A stretch of 64,000 bases of DNA from assembly GCA_036703985.1 (NCBI GenBank), contig DATNQN010000025.1, forward strand, positions 51,494 through 115,493, given 5' to 3'. Numbering within the stretch: position 1 is the stretch's first letter; each line of letters starts with the position of its first letter. Source of the stretch: Leptolyngbyaceae cyanobacterium (GTDB lineage Bacteria; Cyanobacteriota; Cyanobacteriia; Cyanobacteriales; Aerosakkonemataceae). The notes beneath the pieces were generated by a model, which ran no database searches, was not told the DNA's origin, and was given only the letters and a program-made list of their open reading frames with translations. Shown here piece by piece: positions 37,639 to 46,056 of this stretch. Made by a program: the position numbers and the translations under genes.

Positions 37639-38043
37639 TTACAAATTAGTAGAAATTGCTTGTACGGGACAAGTGGGAATACATTGTTCGCAAACAATGC
37701 AGCGCGATCGCGTAAACGTCAGCTTAAAATTTTGCGGTTCTAAACTAAGTGCTTCGGTGGGACAAACACCCGTACACAAACCGCAGTGAACGCAGATATC
37801 TTCGTCGATCAAAATTTCCCGACTCGCTAAAGAAACGGCGATATCTTGCGATCGCATCCATTCTATTGCCGCATCCAACTCATCAATATCGCCCGACAAC
37901 TCAACTACCAATTTACCGACTTGATTCGGTGCCACTTGAGCGCGAATAATATTGGCAGCTACGTTAAAATCTTTCGCCAGTCGATAAGTAACTGGCATTT
38001 GAATCGCCCGTTTGGGAAAAGTCAACTTTACTCGTTTTTTCAT
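37639..38043 (-). CDS. NIL-domain protein with two 4Fe-4S clusters
   Basis: The N-terminal ~75 residues form a NIL domain (VTYRLAKDFNVAANIIRAQV), a small ACT-like ligand-binding fold named from methionine ABC transporter ATPases. Residues ~80-134 hold two ferredoxin motifs, CVHCGLCTGVCP and CIVCEQCIPTCP. Proteins of this make-up are conserved in cyanobacteria and are linked to sulfur amino-acid metabolism (homocysteine formation) in other bacteria; here no partner is adjacent. It is a soluble electron carrier by motif. Confidence 0.92.
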   Translation of the reverse strand: MKKRVKLTFPKRAIQMPVTYRLAKDFNVAANIIRAQVAPNQVGKLVVELSGDIDELDAAIEWMRSQDIAVSLASREILIDEDICVHCGLCTGVCPTEALSLEPQNFKLTFTRSRCIVCEQCIPTCPVQAISTNL

Positions 38044-38084
38044 CTTAGTTTTCCCTGGTTTTAACTATTTCCCTAACCCAGTCC

Positions 38085-38807
38085 CTAATCTACACAAAGA
38101 AAATCTTCTTGCGGATTTTTATAAACTTCTTTTCGACTGACTTCTCGCACGTTGCCATCACGGGTTACCAAAACATTGACAACCGAGGTCGGATGAGGGC
38201 CACAACCAAAAATGCGTTTTTCATACAAATTGATTAAATAACCATCTCGATTTTGCTGCACGCGGGTATCTTCTATTTTATCAACAAAATACTCGTAATC
38301 GGGATTAATTTGCTGCCCGTAGAAAGCCTGGAGGTTTTTAACTGCCAGGGCATAACTCAAAGCTTCTTGAGATGATTCTATCGGGGCAAAGGTATTTTTG
38401 AATTCTCTTTCGTTTTTAATTAGGGAAAATTTACCGTTTTTATACACGACATAGCGATAATAAGTTGGCAATAATCCACCAGTCTGATAAATATATTCTC
38501 CCGTGGCTGGTCGCGATCGCGCAGATCTTTGCTTGCACACTGCCAAAGGAAATTTCGGGTTAAGTCCACCCAACAAATCGGACGGTTGGCTGAGAGTCGT
38601 ACATCCCAAATCTGCCACTGGACTTTCCCACTCGCAATTCAGGTTACCATCGCGATCGACATTGCAGCCACCCCGACGGAAAGCACTCAAATCCACTTCC
38701 AAATCGGGCTTCGGGTAATTCACGATTTCGGGTTGTCGTGCAGTAGCCCCTAAAAGGAAACTTCCTGCAATTATAGAAAAAACTAATCGATAAAAATAGC
38801 GTTGCAT
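38085..38807 (-). CDS. hypothetical exported protein (240 aa)
   Basis: An N-terminal signal peptide (LVFSIIAGSFLLGATARQ) and six cysteines in the mature part suggest a secreted, disulfide-bonded protein. There is no lipobox and no known domain. The gene lies 41 bp after the NIL-domain gene's start region on the same strand, too little to infer a link. Similar uncharacterised proteins probably exist in related cyanobacteria. Confidence 0.6.
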   Translation of the reverse strand: MQRYFYRLVFSIIAGSFLLGATARQPEIVNYPKPDLEVDLSAFRRGGCNVDRDGNLNCEWESPVADLGCTTLSQPSDLLGGLNPKFPLAVCKQRSARSRPATGEYIYQTGGLLPTYYRYVVYKNGKFSLIKNEREFKNTFAPIESSQEALSYALAVKNLQAFYGQQINPDYEYFVDKIEDTRVQQNRDGYLINLYEKRIFGCGPHPTSVVNVLVTRDGNVREVSRKEVYKNPQEDFLCVD

Positions 38808-38854
38808 AATTCCTCTGGGAATGTGAATAGGTGAGGGGGACTGGGGGATGGGGA

Positions 38855-38925
38855 GATGGTGGAGAATTCAAAATTCAAAATTCAAAATTCAAAATTAAAT
38901 TCTTTTTACTTCAGACTTCATCCTT
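38855..38925. repeat. 71-bp dispersed repeat, copy 1 (AATTCAAA array plus flank)
   Basis: Four copies of AATTCAAA-type units with a GATGGTGGAG front and a CTTCAGACTTCATCCTT tail. All 71 bases are identical, in inverse orientation, to 60828-60898. Confidence 0.92.
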
Positions 38926-38997
38926 TAGGCTTCAGCCTTCCCCAATTACCTGAGTAAATTAAGATAAGGCGCTTAATCATTTTGTGACGGATAACCG

Positions 38998-39603
38998 ATG
39001 GCTACCAATTCACCAAATTCTCCTTTAGTATCTGAGGAAAACTCAACTTCCTCGCTTAGTAAGCGGATCGGAAATTTATCGATCGTTATAGTCGGAGTTT
39101 TGCTGGCGGTTTCTCTCTTTTTTGGGACGCGAACTCAAACAGATACCGCTACCCTTACCCAGTTAGCGGAAAATTCCACTCCTCTGGAGGTAGCCCTTAG
39201 CAACGGCAAACCAACTATGATGGAGTTTTACGCCAATTGGTGTGTTGCTTGTCAAGTGATGGCGAAAGATATGAGCGAACTGAAAGAGCAATACGCCGAT
39301 CGACTGAATTTTGTCATGCTGAATGTGGATAACAGCAAATGGCTACCAGAAATTGAGCGTTATCGAGTGGATGGAATTCCTCATTTTGTATTTTTTAACA
39401 AAGACGGGAATGCGATCGCGCAAACCATTGGCGAACAACCACGCACTATCATGGCAGCAAACTTAGAAGCTTTAGTTACTGACCAACCACTGCCTAACGC
39501 CATTTCCACCGGACAAACTTCCAAATTTAAACCACCCGTAGTCCCGATCGAGCGTAGTTCAGACGATCCGCGATCTCATGGTTCTCAGGTGGTAAACAAA
39601 TAA
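38998..39603 (+). CDS. txlA: membrane-anchored thioredoxin-like protein TxlA (HCF164 homologue)
   Basis: A 201-residue protein with a single N-terminal membrane helix (about 26-43) and a thioredoxin domain carrying the active site W81-C82-V-A-C85 and the cis-proline loop VDGIPHFVFF. Plant HCF164 and cyanobacterial TxlA pass reducing power across the thylakoid membrane for cytochrome biogenesis. Length and C-terminal low-complexity tail match cyanobacterial TxlA. It stands alone. Confidence 0.92.
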   Translation: MATNSPNSPLVSEENSTSSLSKRIGNLSIVIVGVLLAVSLFFGTRTQTDTATLTQLAENSTPLEVALSNGKPTMMEFYANWCVACQVMAKDMSELKEQYADRLNFVMLNVDNSKWLPEIERYRVDGIPHFVFFNKDGNAIAQTIGEQPRTIMAANLEALVTDQPLPNAISTGQTSKFKPPVVPIERSSDDPRSHGSQVVNK

Positions 39604-39925
39604 GGTTGATTTGATACTTTGCACCTCCTGTTGCTTTAATTAGTCAGGGAGTTTTATCCCTGGCTAATTGTCAGATTTATTTGCTCATCTAGATCGGCAA
39701 TAGCCCCATATATTAGTGGACTTTAGCGATTTGGCTTTGTTCCCTAGTTTGTAGGTCGCATCTTCTTTAATATCTACATTTCCCTTAGCTCAATAGCACT
39801 ATTCAGTGGTGATCTCGATCACTGCGTTTCGCGAACACTATCACCTATAAAACAACCCAATAATCACAAACCCAGCTATTTCGAGCAGTTTAGAATAGTT
39901 CGTAACTAGAAAAGGAGTTAATGCA
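39604..39925. other. intergenic region upstream of the 40-aa ORF
   Basis: It carries an imperfect hairpin just after txlA (about 39644-39669: AGTCAGGGA.. / ..TCCCTGGCTA), a likely txlA terminator, and the CRP-like dyad at 39808-39823. Nothing else was recognised. Confidence 0.45.
39808..39823. promoter_or_regulatory. CRP-like dyad GGTGA-N6-TCACT
   Basis: GTGA-N6-TCAC is the core spacing of the cAMP receptor protein site (TGTGA-N6-TCACA in Synechocystis SyCRP1); here the outermost bases depart. It lies about 103 bp before the small gene at 39926. Binding is inferred only. Confidence 0.45.
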
Positions 39926-40048
39926 ATGCCCCACCCTTGCGACAAACCTTTAAAACAAAATCCCTATATTAGCTACAGAGATCCCGAAACTGGAAAGTGG
40001 GTAGTGGTAAAGTCCTCCCAACTCCAGAGTACAACAGTAGCAGCTTAA
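39926..40048 (+). CDS. small conserved cyanobacterial protein (40 aa)
   Basis: A 40-codon gene starting MPHPCDKPLKQNPYISYRD and continuing with PETGKWVVVK. AAAGGAG stands about 9 bp before the ATG. Very short proteins with NPY-x-x-YRDP-x-TG-(K/R)W cores are widespread in cyanobacteria, with no known role. The excellent ribosome site and the conserved-looking core make this a real gene even though it is short. Confidence 0.7.
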   Translation: MPHPCDKPLKQNPYISYRDPETGKWVVVKSSQLQSTTVAA

Positions 40049-40303
40049 ATAATATCCACTCCTCACAAAAAAGCGAGCATGACCCTAAATCAGAATAAAT
40101 TTAATACTCGCCAGATTAGCTCAACCGTTTCAGATATCGGTGTAGTCGATACAATTCAAGCACCAAGCATCGGATGCGGGAGCTTTTTTATCGGACATTG
40201 AATGCGATCGAAAAAATCTTTCAATCTTTGCGCTATAAAAATATTTTCTATTTTTTCTCTAACGCTACTACTGGAAATTCTTAAATTTAATCGATTTCCG
40301 ACA

Positions 40304-40334
40304 GATGCCCGACTTCGGCAACAAGTCGGGCATC
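40304..40334. terminator. stem-loop, possible terminator or repeat
   Basis: GATGCCCGACTT (40304-40315) pairs perfectly with AAGTCGGGCATC (40323-40334) around a 7-nt loop, followed by TCCTTTTC. It lies 256 bp after the 40-aa gene, immediately before the CRP-like site. Confidence 0.6.
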
Positions 40335-40345
40335 TCCTTTTCATC

Positions 40346-40367
40346 AGATGTGATATATGTCACATCT
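40346..40367. promoter_or_regulatory. CRP (cAMP receptor protein) binding site, perfect consensus
   Basis: AGATGTGA-TATATG-TCACATCT contains TGTGA-N6-TCACA exactly (40349-40364) with the dyad extending three more bases on both sides. It matches the SyCRP1/E. coli CRP consensus. It lies about 150 bp before the gene at 40509, a typical distance for an activator site when the leader is long. The window also holds an adenylate cyclase. Confidence 0.75.
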
Positions 40368-40508
40368 ATGCTTAAGAATCCATCACAAGTGCCAATTGTT
40401 TTCACTCACGATTGGTAGTTATGAGTATCACCTAAATTTAGCAGGTAGAATCACTCTAGCTTTCGTGAATTTAACCGATATTAAAAGCATAGAGTTCAAC
40501 CAAACAAG

Positions 40509-40721
40509 ATGACTGTTCAACTTCTTCCCAACGCTATTTCTGAATTGTTCGCCCAAGTTAGTAACTCAGGTCAAATAACATTAGCAGACCGCTATGGATT
40601 GATGGCAGCCCTGTTGGAAGAATCCCTCGAAGAAGAACAAAGACTAGCGATCGATCGCTTGATTCACGCTTTATACAAAGGGCGCATTACAGTTGTAGAT
40701 GAACTTTCTGTAATTGGCTAA
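40509..40721 (+). CDS. small conserved cyanobacterial protein (70 aa)
   Basis: An all-helical acidic protein (ISELFAQVSNSGQITLADRYG, EESLEEEQRLAIDRLIHALY, KGRITVVDEL). Its pattern resembles short cyanobacterial proteins of unknown function that are often strongly expressed. The upstream CRP-type dyad suggests control by cAMP. A terminator with T5 lies about 190 bp downstream (40912-40945). Confidence 0.7.
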   Translation: MTVQLLPNAISELFAQVSNSGQITLADRYGLMAALLEESLEEEQRLAIDRLIHALYKGRITVVDELSVIG

Positions 40722-40911
40722 CTTGATTTTTAGCTTGCTAATAATTGAATAGTTAAAAATCAAATCTACCCTATCTATTAAATTAATCTATAATCATTAT
40801 CTACCGATGGACAGAAATCTTGTTGATAACTTTATAATAAGTTGTGCAAAAAAAATCCCGATCTGCTAGGCTGAAATTGTAAGTATTTTACACGCATACA
40901 ATCTCTCTCCC

Positions 40912-40945
40912 GCCCGAACAGCAACGCAAGCTGAACGGGCTTTTT
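40912..40945 (+). terminator. intrinsic terminator
   Basis: GCCCG-aa-CAGC pairs with GCTG-aa-CGGGC and is followed by TTTTT. It is oriented with the 40509 gene. The rest of 40722-41312 contains the minus-strand element at 40990 and AT-rich or repeat DNA, and no gene. Confidence 0.7.
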
Positions 40946-40989
40946 GTCTTTCACGGCTATTTTCAGAAAACTGCCTATTTTCAGCCAAT

Positions 40990-41028
40990 AAAAAACCCCT
41001 CTTCGAGGGGCGTCAATCAGGGTGCATC
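40990..41028 (-). terminator. terminator/small-RNA 3'-end element, copy 1
   Basis: On the minus strand GATGCACCCTGATTGACG leads into the stem CCCCTC-GAA-GAGGGG and then TTTTTT. The same leader and a similar stem occur at 60111-60155. It could terminate the gene at 41313-41732 or be the 3' end of a small RNA. Confidence 0.6.
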
Positions 41029-41312
41029 ACTTAATTTAAGCTTAATCGTCAGTACCGATCGGACAGTTCACACGCAAGGGTGAATTTTCTATAAAGGATG
41101 AAGGATGAAGTCTAAAGTTTAAAAACTAACTAATTCTCCGCTTTTGCCCTTTTCCCTTTCCCCTGTTTGCTCGCATCCTGCACCCTTCTCAACAAGAGCT
41201 AAGACACCGGGTTTCTTTAGGAAAAATATAGATTTTCCAGTTTAGCTATTGGCCAGAAACTAAGGTGATATGCTAAGTGCAAGGATCTGAGTTTACCTAT
41301 CTGCTCAGCATC

Positions 41313-41732
41313 TTAGTGTCCGTAGTGATTCAATGGGCCATAGGTAAACAACCGTTCTACAGAACGTCTGCCATTAGGTAATTGCACGATTAGCTGACCC
41401 CGGCTACCGTTTAAGGTATAAGTGTAACGACCGTTTCTCGCTGTAAATACAATTCCTCGGTAAGAAGAGAGAGGCAGAGTAATACCACCACGACCGTTTT
41501 TGCTAGAACCAACATAATATTTCGGTCGATTAGGATTGTTTTCTGCCGAACAAATCGATACGTCGTAATTGGCACTTTCCCCAAAGTATATTTTTCGGGA
41601 ATTGCGAGTCGGACAGGGGGGCGATGCTGCCGATACTTGCAGGACGGGCGCTAGGGATAAAAACGCTGTCATACCAGCTAAAGCTAGCTTAAATGCCGCT
41701 TGTTTGTTGAAGTTTTTTAGAGTAAGTTTCAT
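41313..41732 (-). CDS. hypothetical exported protein (139 aa)
   Basis: A clear signal peptide (FKLALAGMTAFLSLAPVLQV, cut after VSA) precedes a ~100-residue mature protein rich in G, S, N and R with two cysteines. The mature region looks all-beta (YTYTLNGSRGQLIVQLPNG). I recognise no family. Its upstream region carries a 32-bp box shared with the COP23 gene at 58744, suggesting joint regulation of two secreted proteins. Confidence 0.65.
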   Translation of the reverse strand: MKLTLKNFNKQAAFKLALAGMTAFLSLAPVLQVSAASPPCPTRNSRKIYFGESANYDVSICSAENNPNRPKYYVGSSKNGRGGITLPLSSYRGIVFTARNGRYTYTLNGSRGQLIVQLPNGRRSVERLFTYGPLNHYGH

Positions 41733-41825
41733 AATTTAACCAACAGTTATATGAAGATGAGAATTTTAAGAGTTACCGTTTAGCGATCGCTCTTTGTATG
41801 AACCCGCTTTAGGCTCCTTATATCT

Positions 41826-41857
41826 AAGGTAGTACTTTTGATAAAGCTTTTACCTCA
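41826..41857 (-). promoter_or_regulatory. 32-bp upstream box TGAGGTAAAA-N12-GTACTACCTT, copy 1
   Basis: Read on the minus strand, this element ends 93 bp before the ATG of the 41313-41732 gene. The two 10-bp blocks and the 12-bp spacing are identical to those at 59445-59476 upstream of the COP23 gene. It could be a paired binding site for one regulator. The remaining DNA of 41858-42248 holds only a half-copy of the AGAAACCCGGTTTCT repeat (42102-42116). Confidence 0.65.
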
Positions 41858-42248
41858 CTCGATATGATGAGACTACCATCACCCTACATGGTGAGCTTTT
41901 GGTATGATTAATTATCGAAAATTATCGGAAAGCGAACCGGGTTTATGTTTGGGCGATCTCTAATTTTTAAACTACTTAAATATCTGCTTAATTACAGCAA
42001 AAATTACATCCAATGGCTGAGTCACGAAGAATCGGCCAATTGGCTGAACTGAAGGCAAGCTTAGCTATATTGATATCTTGCACTATGCTCAACAAGACTT
42101 AAGAAACCCGGTTTCTAGCCCTAGTACGAAATCTGAGGATATTAAAAGTTTTCGGCTAAATATAATCGATCTGATAACGCTCTCAAATTGTCGAGGTAGT
42201 AAAGGCATTGTCAAGGGTAATTCACAAAGTTAATGGCATTAACTAAAT

Positions 42249-43145
42249 TTAATATGCACAAAAATATATTCCTCCACCCTCAACTAGTTTTGCTGTTCTG
42301 CCTTGTGGAACTAACACGGAAAAAGCATTACCTTCATAACCAGGTTGCCAGAAAACTAAGAGCGGAGCAGCACCAGTTTTTAGCTGAAAAGCACCGATAG
42401 GTTCCGAAATTCCCGGTTCACCATTAGCGGTAGCAAGATTAAGTGTTGGACGCCGATCGTCACCGGAAAAGAAGTACCTTTCTTCTAATTTACTAAAGAT
42501 AACTTGGCTGTTGTTAGCGGCAGTTAACTTAACTTTATAGCCGCTTTGTTTTTGCTGCAAAATGATAATCGATCCTGCTTTCCAAGCACGGGCATTACTG
42601 TTTCTAGGTAAAGGTCTAGGCAATAGGGCTGGCGGAACTTGCGATAAAGGTAACTTTTGCAACGTTAAGGCTGTAGCGGTGGCGGCATCCCGTTCCGGCA
42701 GCAACCAAACAGGGCCTTCAGGCGGTCGTCTGGGGGCAGAAAAAGCGGCCATTTGAGTGGGAACGCGATCGCAACCGTAGCCTTCTTCGGAAGAACGTAA
42801 AAACGTTACTCGTTGCTTGAATCCGGGTGCTACAGCTACTAACGGAGTACCTGCCCTCACCTGCGTCCAAGCTTCGGCATTATCGAAAATGACCATTTGG
42901 CCATTGGGGTGAGATGGCGACCAGTGAAACTTATGCCTACCCTCACCTACCACTGTCGCCAATCCCAACCAGCCAGTTGCAGGTAAAAACTTCTGTTGCG
43001 GTAAATTAACAGAAGTTCTCGGAGAAGTTTGGGCAACAACGAGAGAATCTTTAAATTTGTTTTGTGCTATTTCAGTTGTCAGGATGGGGGCGGTAAGGGC
43101 TACCGTTAAAAAAGTCAGTAACAATCCATTTTTTTTGATAACCAC
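42249..43145 (-). CDS. hypothetical exported protein (298 aa)
   Basis: A signal peptide (LLLTFLTVALTAPILTTEIA) and a Q/P/S-rich linker precede a ~240-residue region with two cysteines (Y-G-C-D and Y-F-C-A-Y at the C-terminus). Many P and short beta strands suggest a secreted beta protein. I do not recognise the family. The segment KFHWSPSHPNGQMVIFDNAEA looks well ordered. It is a single gene. Confidence 0.6.
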   Translation of the reverse strand: MVIKKNGLLLTFLTVALTAPILTTEIAQNKFKDSLVVAQTSPRTSVNLPQQKFLPATGWLGLATVVGEGRHKFHWSPSHPNGQMVIFDNAEAWTQVRAGTPLVAVAPGFKQRVTFLRSSEEGYGCDRVPTQMAAFSAPRRPPEGPVWLLPERDAATATALTLQKLPLSQVPPALLPRPLPRNSNARAWKAGSIIILQQKQSGYKVKLTAANNSQVIFSKLEERYFFSGDDRRPTLNLATANGEPGISEPIGAFQLKTGAAPLLVFWQPGYEGNAFSVLVPQGRTAKLVEGGGIYFCAY

Positions 43146-43258
43146 AGGACAAGTATTAGGTAAAAATATAGGTTAGGATAATTGCAAATTCACCGTTAAC
43201 TTTATATTTTCCGTAAATTTACTAGGAAAGTTCAAATTTCCTTTACATTAGCCAGTAG

Positions 43259-43285
43259 GGTGCGTTAGCGACAGCCTAACGCACC
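43259..43285. repeat. dispersed palindrome GGTGCGTTAG-N7-CTAACGCACC, copy 2
   Basis: Perfect 10-bp arms around CGACAGC. It is related to 34671-34697 with the CAGC centre kept. Confidence 0.8.
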
Positions 43286-43349
43286 ATCACTTTCGATCGA
43301 CTTACAAAAAAGTTTAAATTCCCTTTTCCGGGGAAGTCACCATCAGGCT

Positions 43350-44174
43350 TTAAAAAATCATTTGGGGATGAATTAACTGATAACCTGCCTTTTTAATCTT
43401 TTCATTCGATACCTTTGCATTATAGGGGCGGTTACTTTTTTGCGATTCATCCCATATAACATTTGGTAAATTGTGTTTGGTAAATACTCGATCGAGTAGT
43501 TCTCGACTCGTCAGATGTGCATCGTCAACTAAGTTATACACGCCTTCCAATCGGTGTTTTCTGGCAAATTCGATCGCACCCACAATATCATCCAGATGAA
43601 TCCAATTTGTGATATCCTGACCGTTGCCGGGACGAGGTTTGCCAGATGCGCGATCGAATATTTTGACCAATTCTCGACCCGGGCCATAAATGCCGCCTAA
43701 TCTAAGAATACAAATTTTCGTGTTTTGATTGGATGCCGATCGCAATACCTCCTCAGTCCGGGCGAGAATATGCCCGTTTTCGTTGGCCGGTGTCAAAGGC
43801 GAAGATTCATCTACCCACTCCCCATTTTTATCCCCGTATACGGAATAAGTCCCCGTGTAAATTACTTGTTGAATGTGGGGAGTTTCTTTCAACACAGAAA
43901 CTAAAGTTTCCGCAGTATGTAGATAAGTTTCTTCGTATGAATTAGCATTTTTAGCACCTACGCTTAACAATACGGTATCCCGATCTTCCAGCACTGATTT
44001 TAGACTTGCCGAGTCATTTCCCCTCAGTACTACAACTTTTTGGGCAATAGTTTCTAACTGCGAAACTTTTTCCGGTGTAGTAGTGGTTGCGGTAACAAAA
44101 AATCCTAATTCTTGATGCCAGTACCGGGCGACTGAATAGCCAACATAACCACAACCAACGATCGCAACTTTCAT
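43350..44174 (-). CDS. NAD-dependent epimerase/dehydratase-like protein (extended SDR)
   Basis: The 274-residue protein opens with MKVAIVGCGYVGYSVARYW, an atypical G-x-G-x-x-G Rossmann loop as in YeeZ-like atypical SDRs. IYTGTYSVYGD, LRLGGIYGPGR and WIHLDDIVGAIEFA are the other family landmarks. The Y in SVYGD replaces the usual YxxxK context, so a classic dehydrogenase reaction is uncertain. It may be a sugar-nucleotide or quinone-type reductase. It precedes the glutathione peroxidase gene region but is independently spaced. Confidence 0.85.
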   Translation of the reverse strand: MKVAIVGCGYVGYSVARYWHQELGFFVTATTTTPEKVSQLETIAQKVVVLRGNDSASLKSVLEDRDTVLLSVGAKNANSYEETYLHTAETLVSVLKETPHIQQVIYTGTYSVYGDKNGEWVDESSPLTPANENGHILARTEEVLRSASNQNTKICILRLGGIYGPGRELVKIFDRASGKPRPGNGQDITNWIHLDDIVGAIEFARKHRLEGVYNLVDDAHLTSRELLDRVFTKHNLPNVIWDESQKSNRPYNAKVSNEKIKKAGYQLIHPQMIF

Positions 44175-44267
44175 GTTTTTTTATTAAAATAAAGAGGTAT
44201 TGAAATGGGTAACCGCTATCGTTACCCTACTTTACTGAATTTCAACGGATGAATTAATCAACTGCAA

Positions 44268-44753
44268 CTATTTAGCTAATTCTCGCGCGATCGCATCGAG
44301 CAATTCCGGTGAATCTGGCTTGACACTACTGCCAAAGCGTGCCACTATTTCGCCTGTCTTGCTAATCAAGAATTTTTCAAAATTCCACGATACGTTTCCC
44401 GGCGGATTAACTGCTTTAGTAAGTTTCTCGTAAAGAGGATGTTGCTTATCTCCAATCGCGCTGACCTTATCAAACATTTCAAAAGTGACGCCGTAATTTT
44501 TAGTACAGAAGTTGGCAATTTCCGCATTAGTACCAGGTTCTTGTGCGCCGAAATCATTACAGGGAAATCCTAACACCCTTAGACCGGAATCTTTGTATTT
44601 TTGGTTTAATTTCTCTAGTCCGGCATATTGGGGCGTGTAGCCGCAATAGGAAGCCACATTCACAATTAGCAGGACTTTTCCTGCATATTCACCCAAATTC
44701 TTTTCGTCACCGTTGATAGTTTTTACTACTATGTCTGAAACAGTTTGACTCAT
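44268..44753 (-). CDS. glutathione peroxidase-family protein (thiol type)
   Basis: Start MSQTVSDIVV at 44753 is chosen because AGGAGG lies nine bases upstream. The 161-residue protein has peroxidatic C37 in VASYCGYTPQY, GFPCNDFGAQEPG with the resolving-type cysteine and glutamine, and VSWNFEKFL with the tryptophan/asparagine of the catalytic tetrad. It reduces lipid or hydrogen peroxides with thioredoxin or glutathione. In cyanobacteria such enzymes often use NADPH/thioredoxin. Confidence 0.95.
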   Translation of the reverse strand: MSQTVSDIVVKTINGDEKNLGEYAGKVLLIVNVASYCGYTPQYAGLEKLNQKYKDSGLRVLGFPCNDFGAQEPGTNAEIANFCTKNYGVTFEMFDKVSAIGDKQHPLYEKLTKAVNPPGNVSWNFEKFLISKTGEIVARFGSSVKPDSPELLDAIARELAK

Positions 44754-44908
44754 GTTTAATTTCCTCCTGAGGCATTTTACCATAAATTTATTATTCGTGC
44801 TTAAAATGATTAATTAATATTGTTTGATTGGTCAGTGCCGCATTTTTATAAAATTAGTTAAAATTAAATATAACGTATTTGATGATTTAACTAAAACAGG
44901 TTAAATAT

Positions 44909-45376
44909 ATGGCTAATTGTAAAGACTATTTCTTGAGGCTGTTGGCTCGCAGAGACTATAGTACATATGAGTTGGGAAAAAAAGGACGAGAAAAGGGTTT
45001 TGACGAAACAGAAATTAGTGAAACTATTAACGAACTACAAGAAAAAGATTATCAATCGGATTCTCGTTTAGTACTTAGCCTCATTTCTTCATCTCAAGGC
45101 AAGTACGGTAAAGCTGCCATTAAACGTAAATGTCTGGAAAAGGGAATTCCCAGTAACTTATTTGAGCAGTTATGGCAAGAGCAAGTTGAAAAAAGCGACG
45201 AAGGAGAAACCACCGATCTGGGAAACTTAAAAACTAAAGTAATGCGAAAATACCAAATCGATACTTTTCACAAGATGGAGCCAAAAACCAAAACAAAGTT
45301 ATTGAATTACCTAAACTATAGAGGTTTTAATAGCTTTGAAATTTTACAACAATGGCAACGGGAAGAAGATGATTAA
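44909..45376 (+). CDS. recX: RecX-family regulator of RecA
   Basis: A 155-residue all-helical protein with the three-helix RecX repeats: LRLLARRDYSTYELGKKGREK-like start, ETINELQEKDYQSDSRL, KYGKAAIKRKCLEKGI and final YLNYRGFNSFEILQQW. RecX binds RecA filaments and limits recombination. recA is not adjacent. Length is normal for short cyanobacterial RecX. Confidence 0.9.
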   Translation: MANCKDYFLRLLARRDYSTYELGKKGREKGFDETEISETINELQEKDYQSDSRLVLSLISSSQGKYGKAAIKRKCLEKGIPSNLFEQLWQEQVEKSDEGETTDLGNLKTKVMRKYQIDTFHKMEPKTKTKLLNYLNYRGFNSFEILQQWQREEDD

Positions 45377-45636
45377 TCCAATTACATCATAAAATATACA
45401 ATTTTGTACGGCGGATTTAGCAACAAAGCTATTTAATACCTCGTGTTTGGCCACGCTCCGCCTTACTTTTTTTATACCGTTAACATAAGCGAATCTTAAG
45501 TTATCCTATAGCATTTTTGTCTGAATGATAATTTCATGTATGCTGTATGAAGAGGGGCTCCATTAATTATTATCCTCTCTTTTTTATCAACTTAACAATA
45601 CCTTAATTTTACCAATGCTTAAAGAGGCGATCGCAT

Positions 45637-46050
45637 ATGAATTTAAACGTCGAAATTTTGCAAAAAAGTATTAAAGCCATCAAACCAGAAACCGAAGATT
45701 TTGCTATTTCATTTTATGAAAACTTATTTACTGACTATCCTCAATTTCAACCTTTGTTTGCTCGTACTAATATGAATCAACAACGTAAGCATTTGGTAAG
45801 AGCATTAATATTAATCGTAGAAAATATCCGGGATGCCGAAACAGTTAAAGATGCGGTCAAACCTTTAGGATCGCGTCATGTAAATTATGGCGTACTACAC
45901 GAACATTATCCTCTATTCTGTGCGACATTGCTAAAAACTTTTGAACAGTATATGAAAGATGAATGGACGCCAGAATTACAAGCAACTTGGTCGCAAGCTT
46001 TTGAAGAAATTTCTCGGCTTATGTTAGAAGGGACAGTAAACCCAACCTAA
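45637..46050 (+). CDS. single-domain globin (FHb-type)
   Basis: A 137-residue haem protein of the bacterial haemoglobin/flavohaemoglobin class. F8 proximal histidine is H81 (LGSRHVNYGV), the following EHYPLFCATLL is typical, and Y27 is at B10 position (SFYENLF). No reductase domain is attached. Such globins handle NO or oxygen. A convergent DUF2809 gene follows, with a hairpin overlapping its 3' end. Confidence 0.93.
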   Translation: MNLNVEILQKSIKAIKPETEDFAISFYENLFTDYPQFQPLFARTNMNQQRKHLVRALILIVENIRDAETVKDAVKPLGSRHVNYGVLHEHYPLFCATLLKTFEQYMKDEWTPELQATWSQAFEEISRLMLEGTVNPT

Positions 46051-46056
46051 TTGTTT

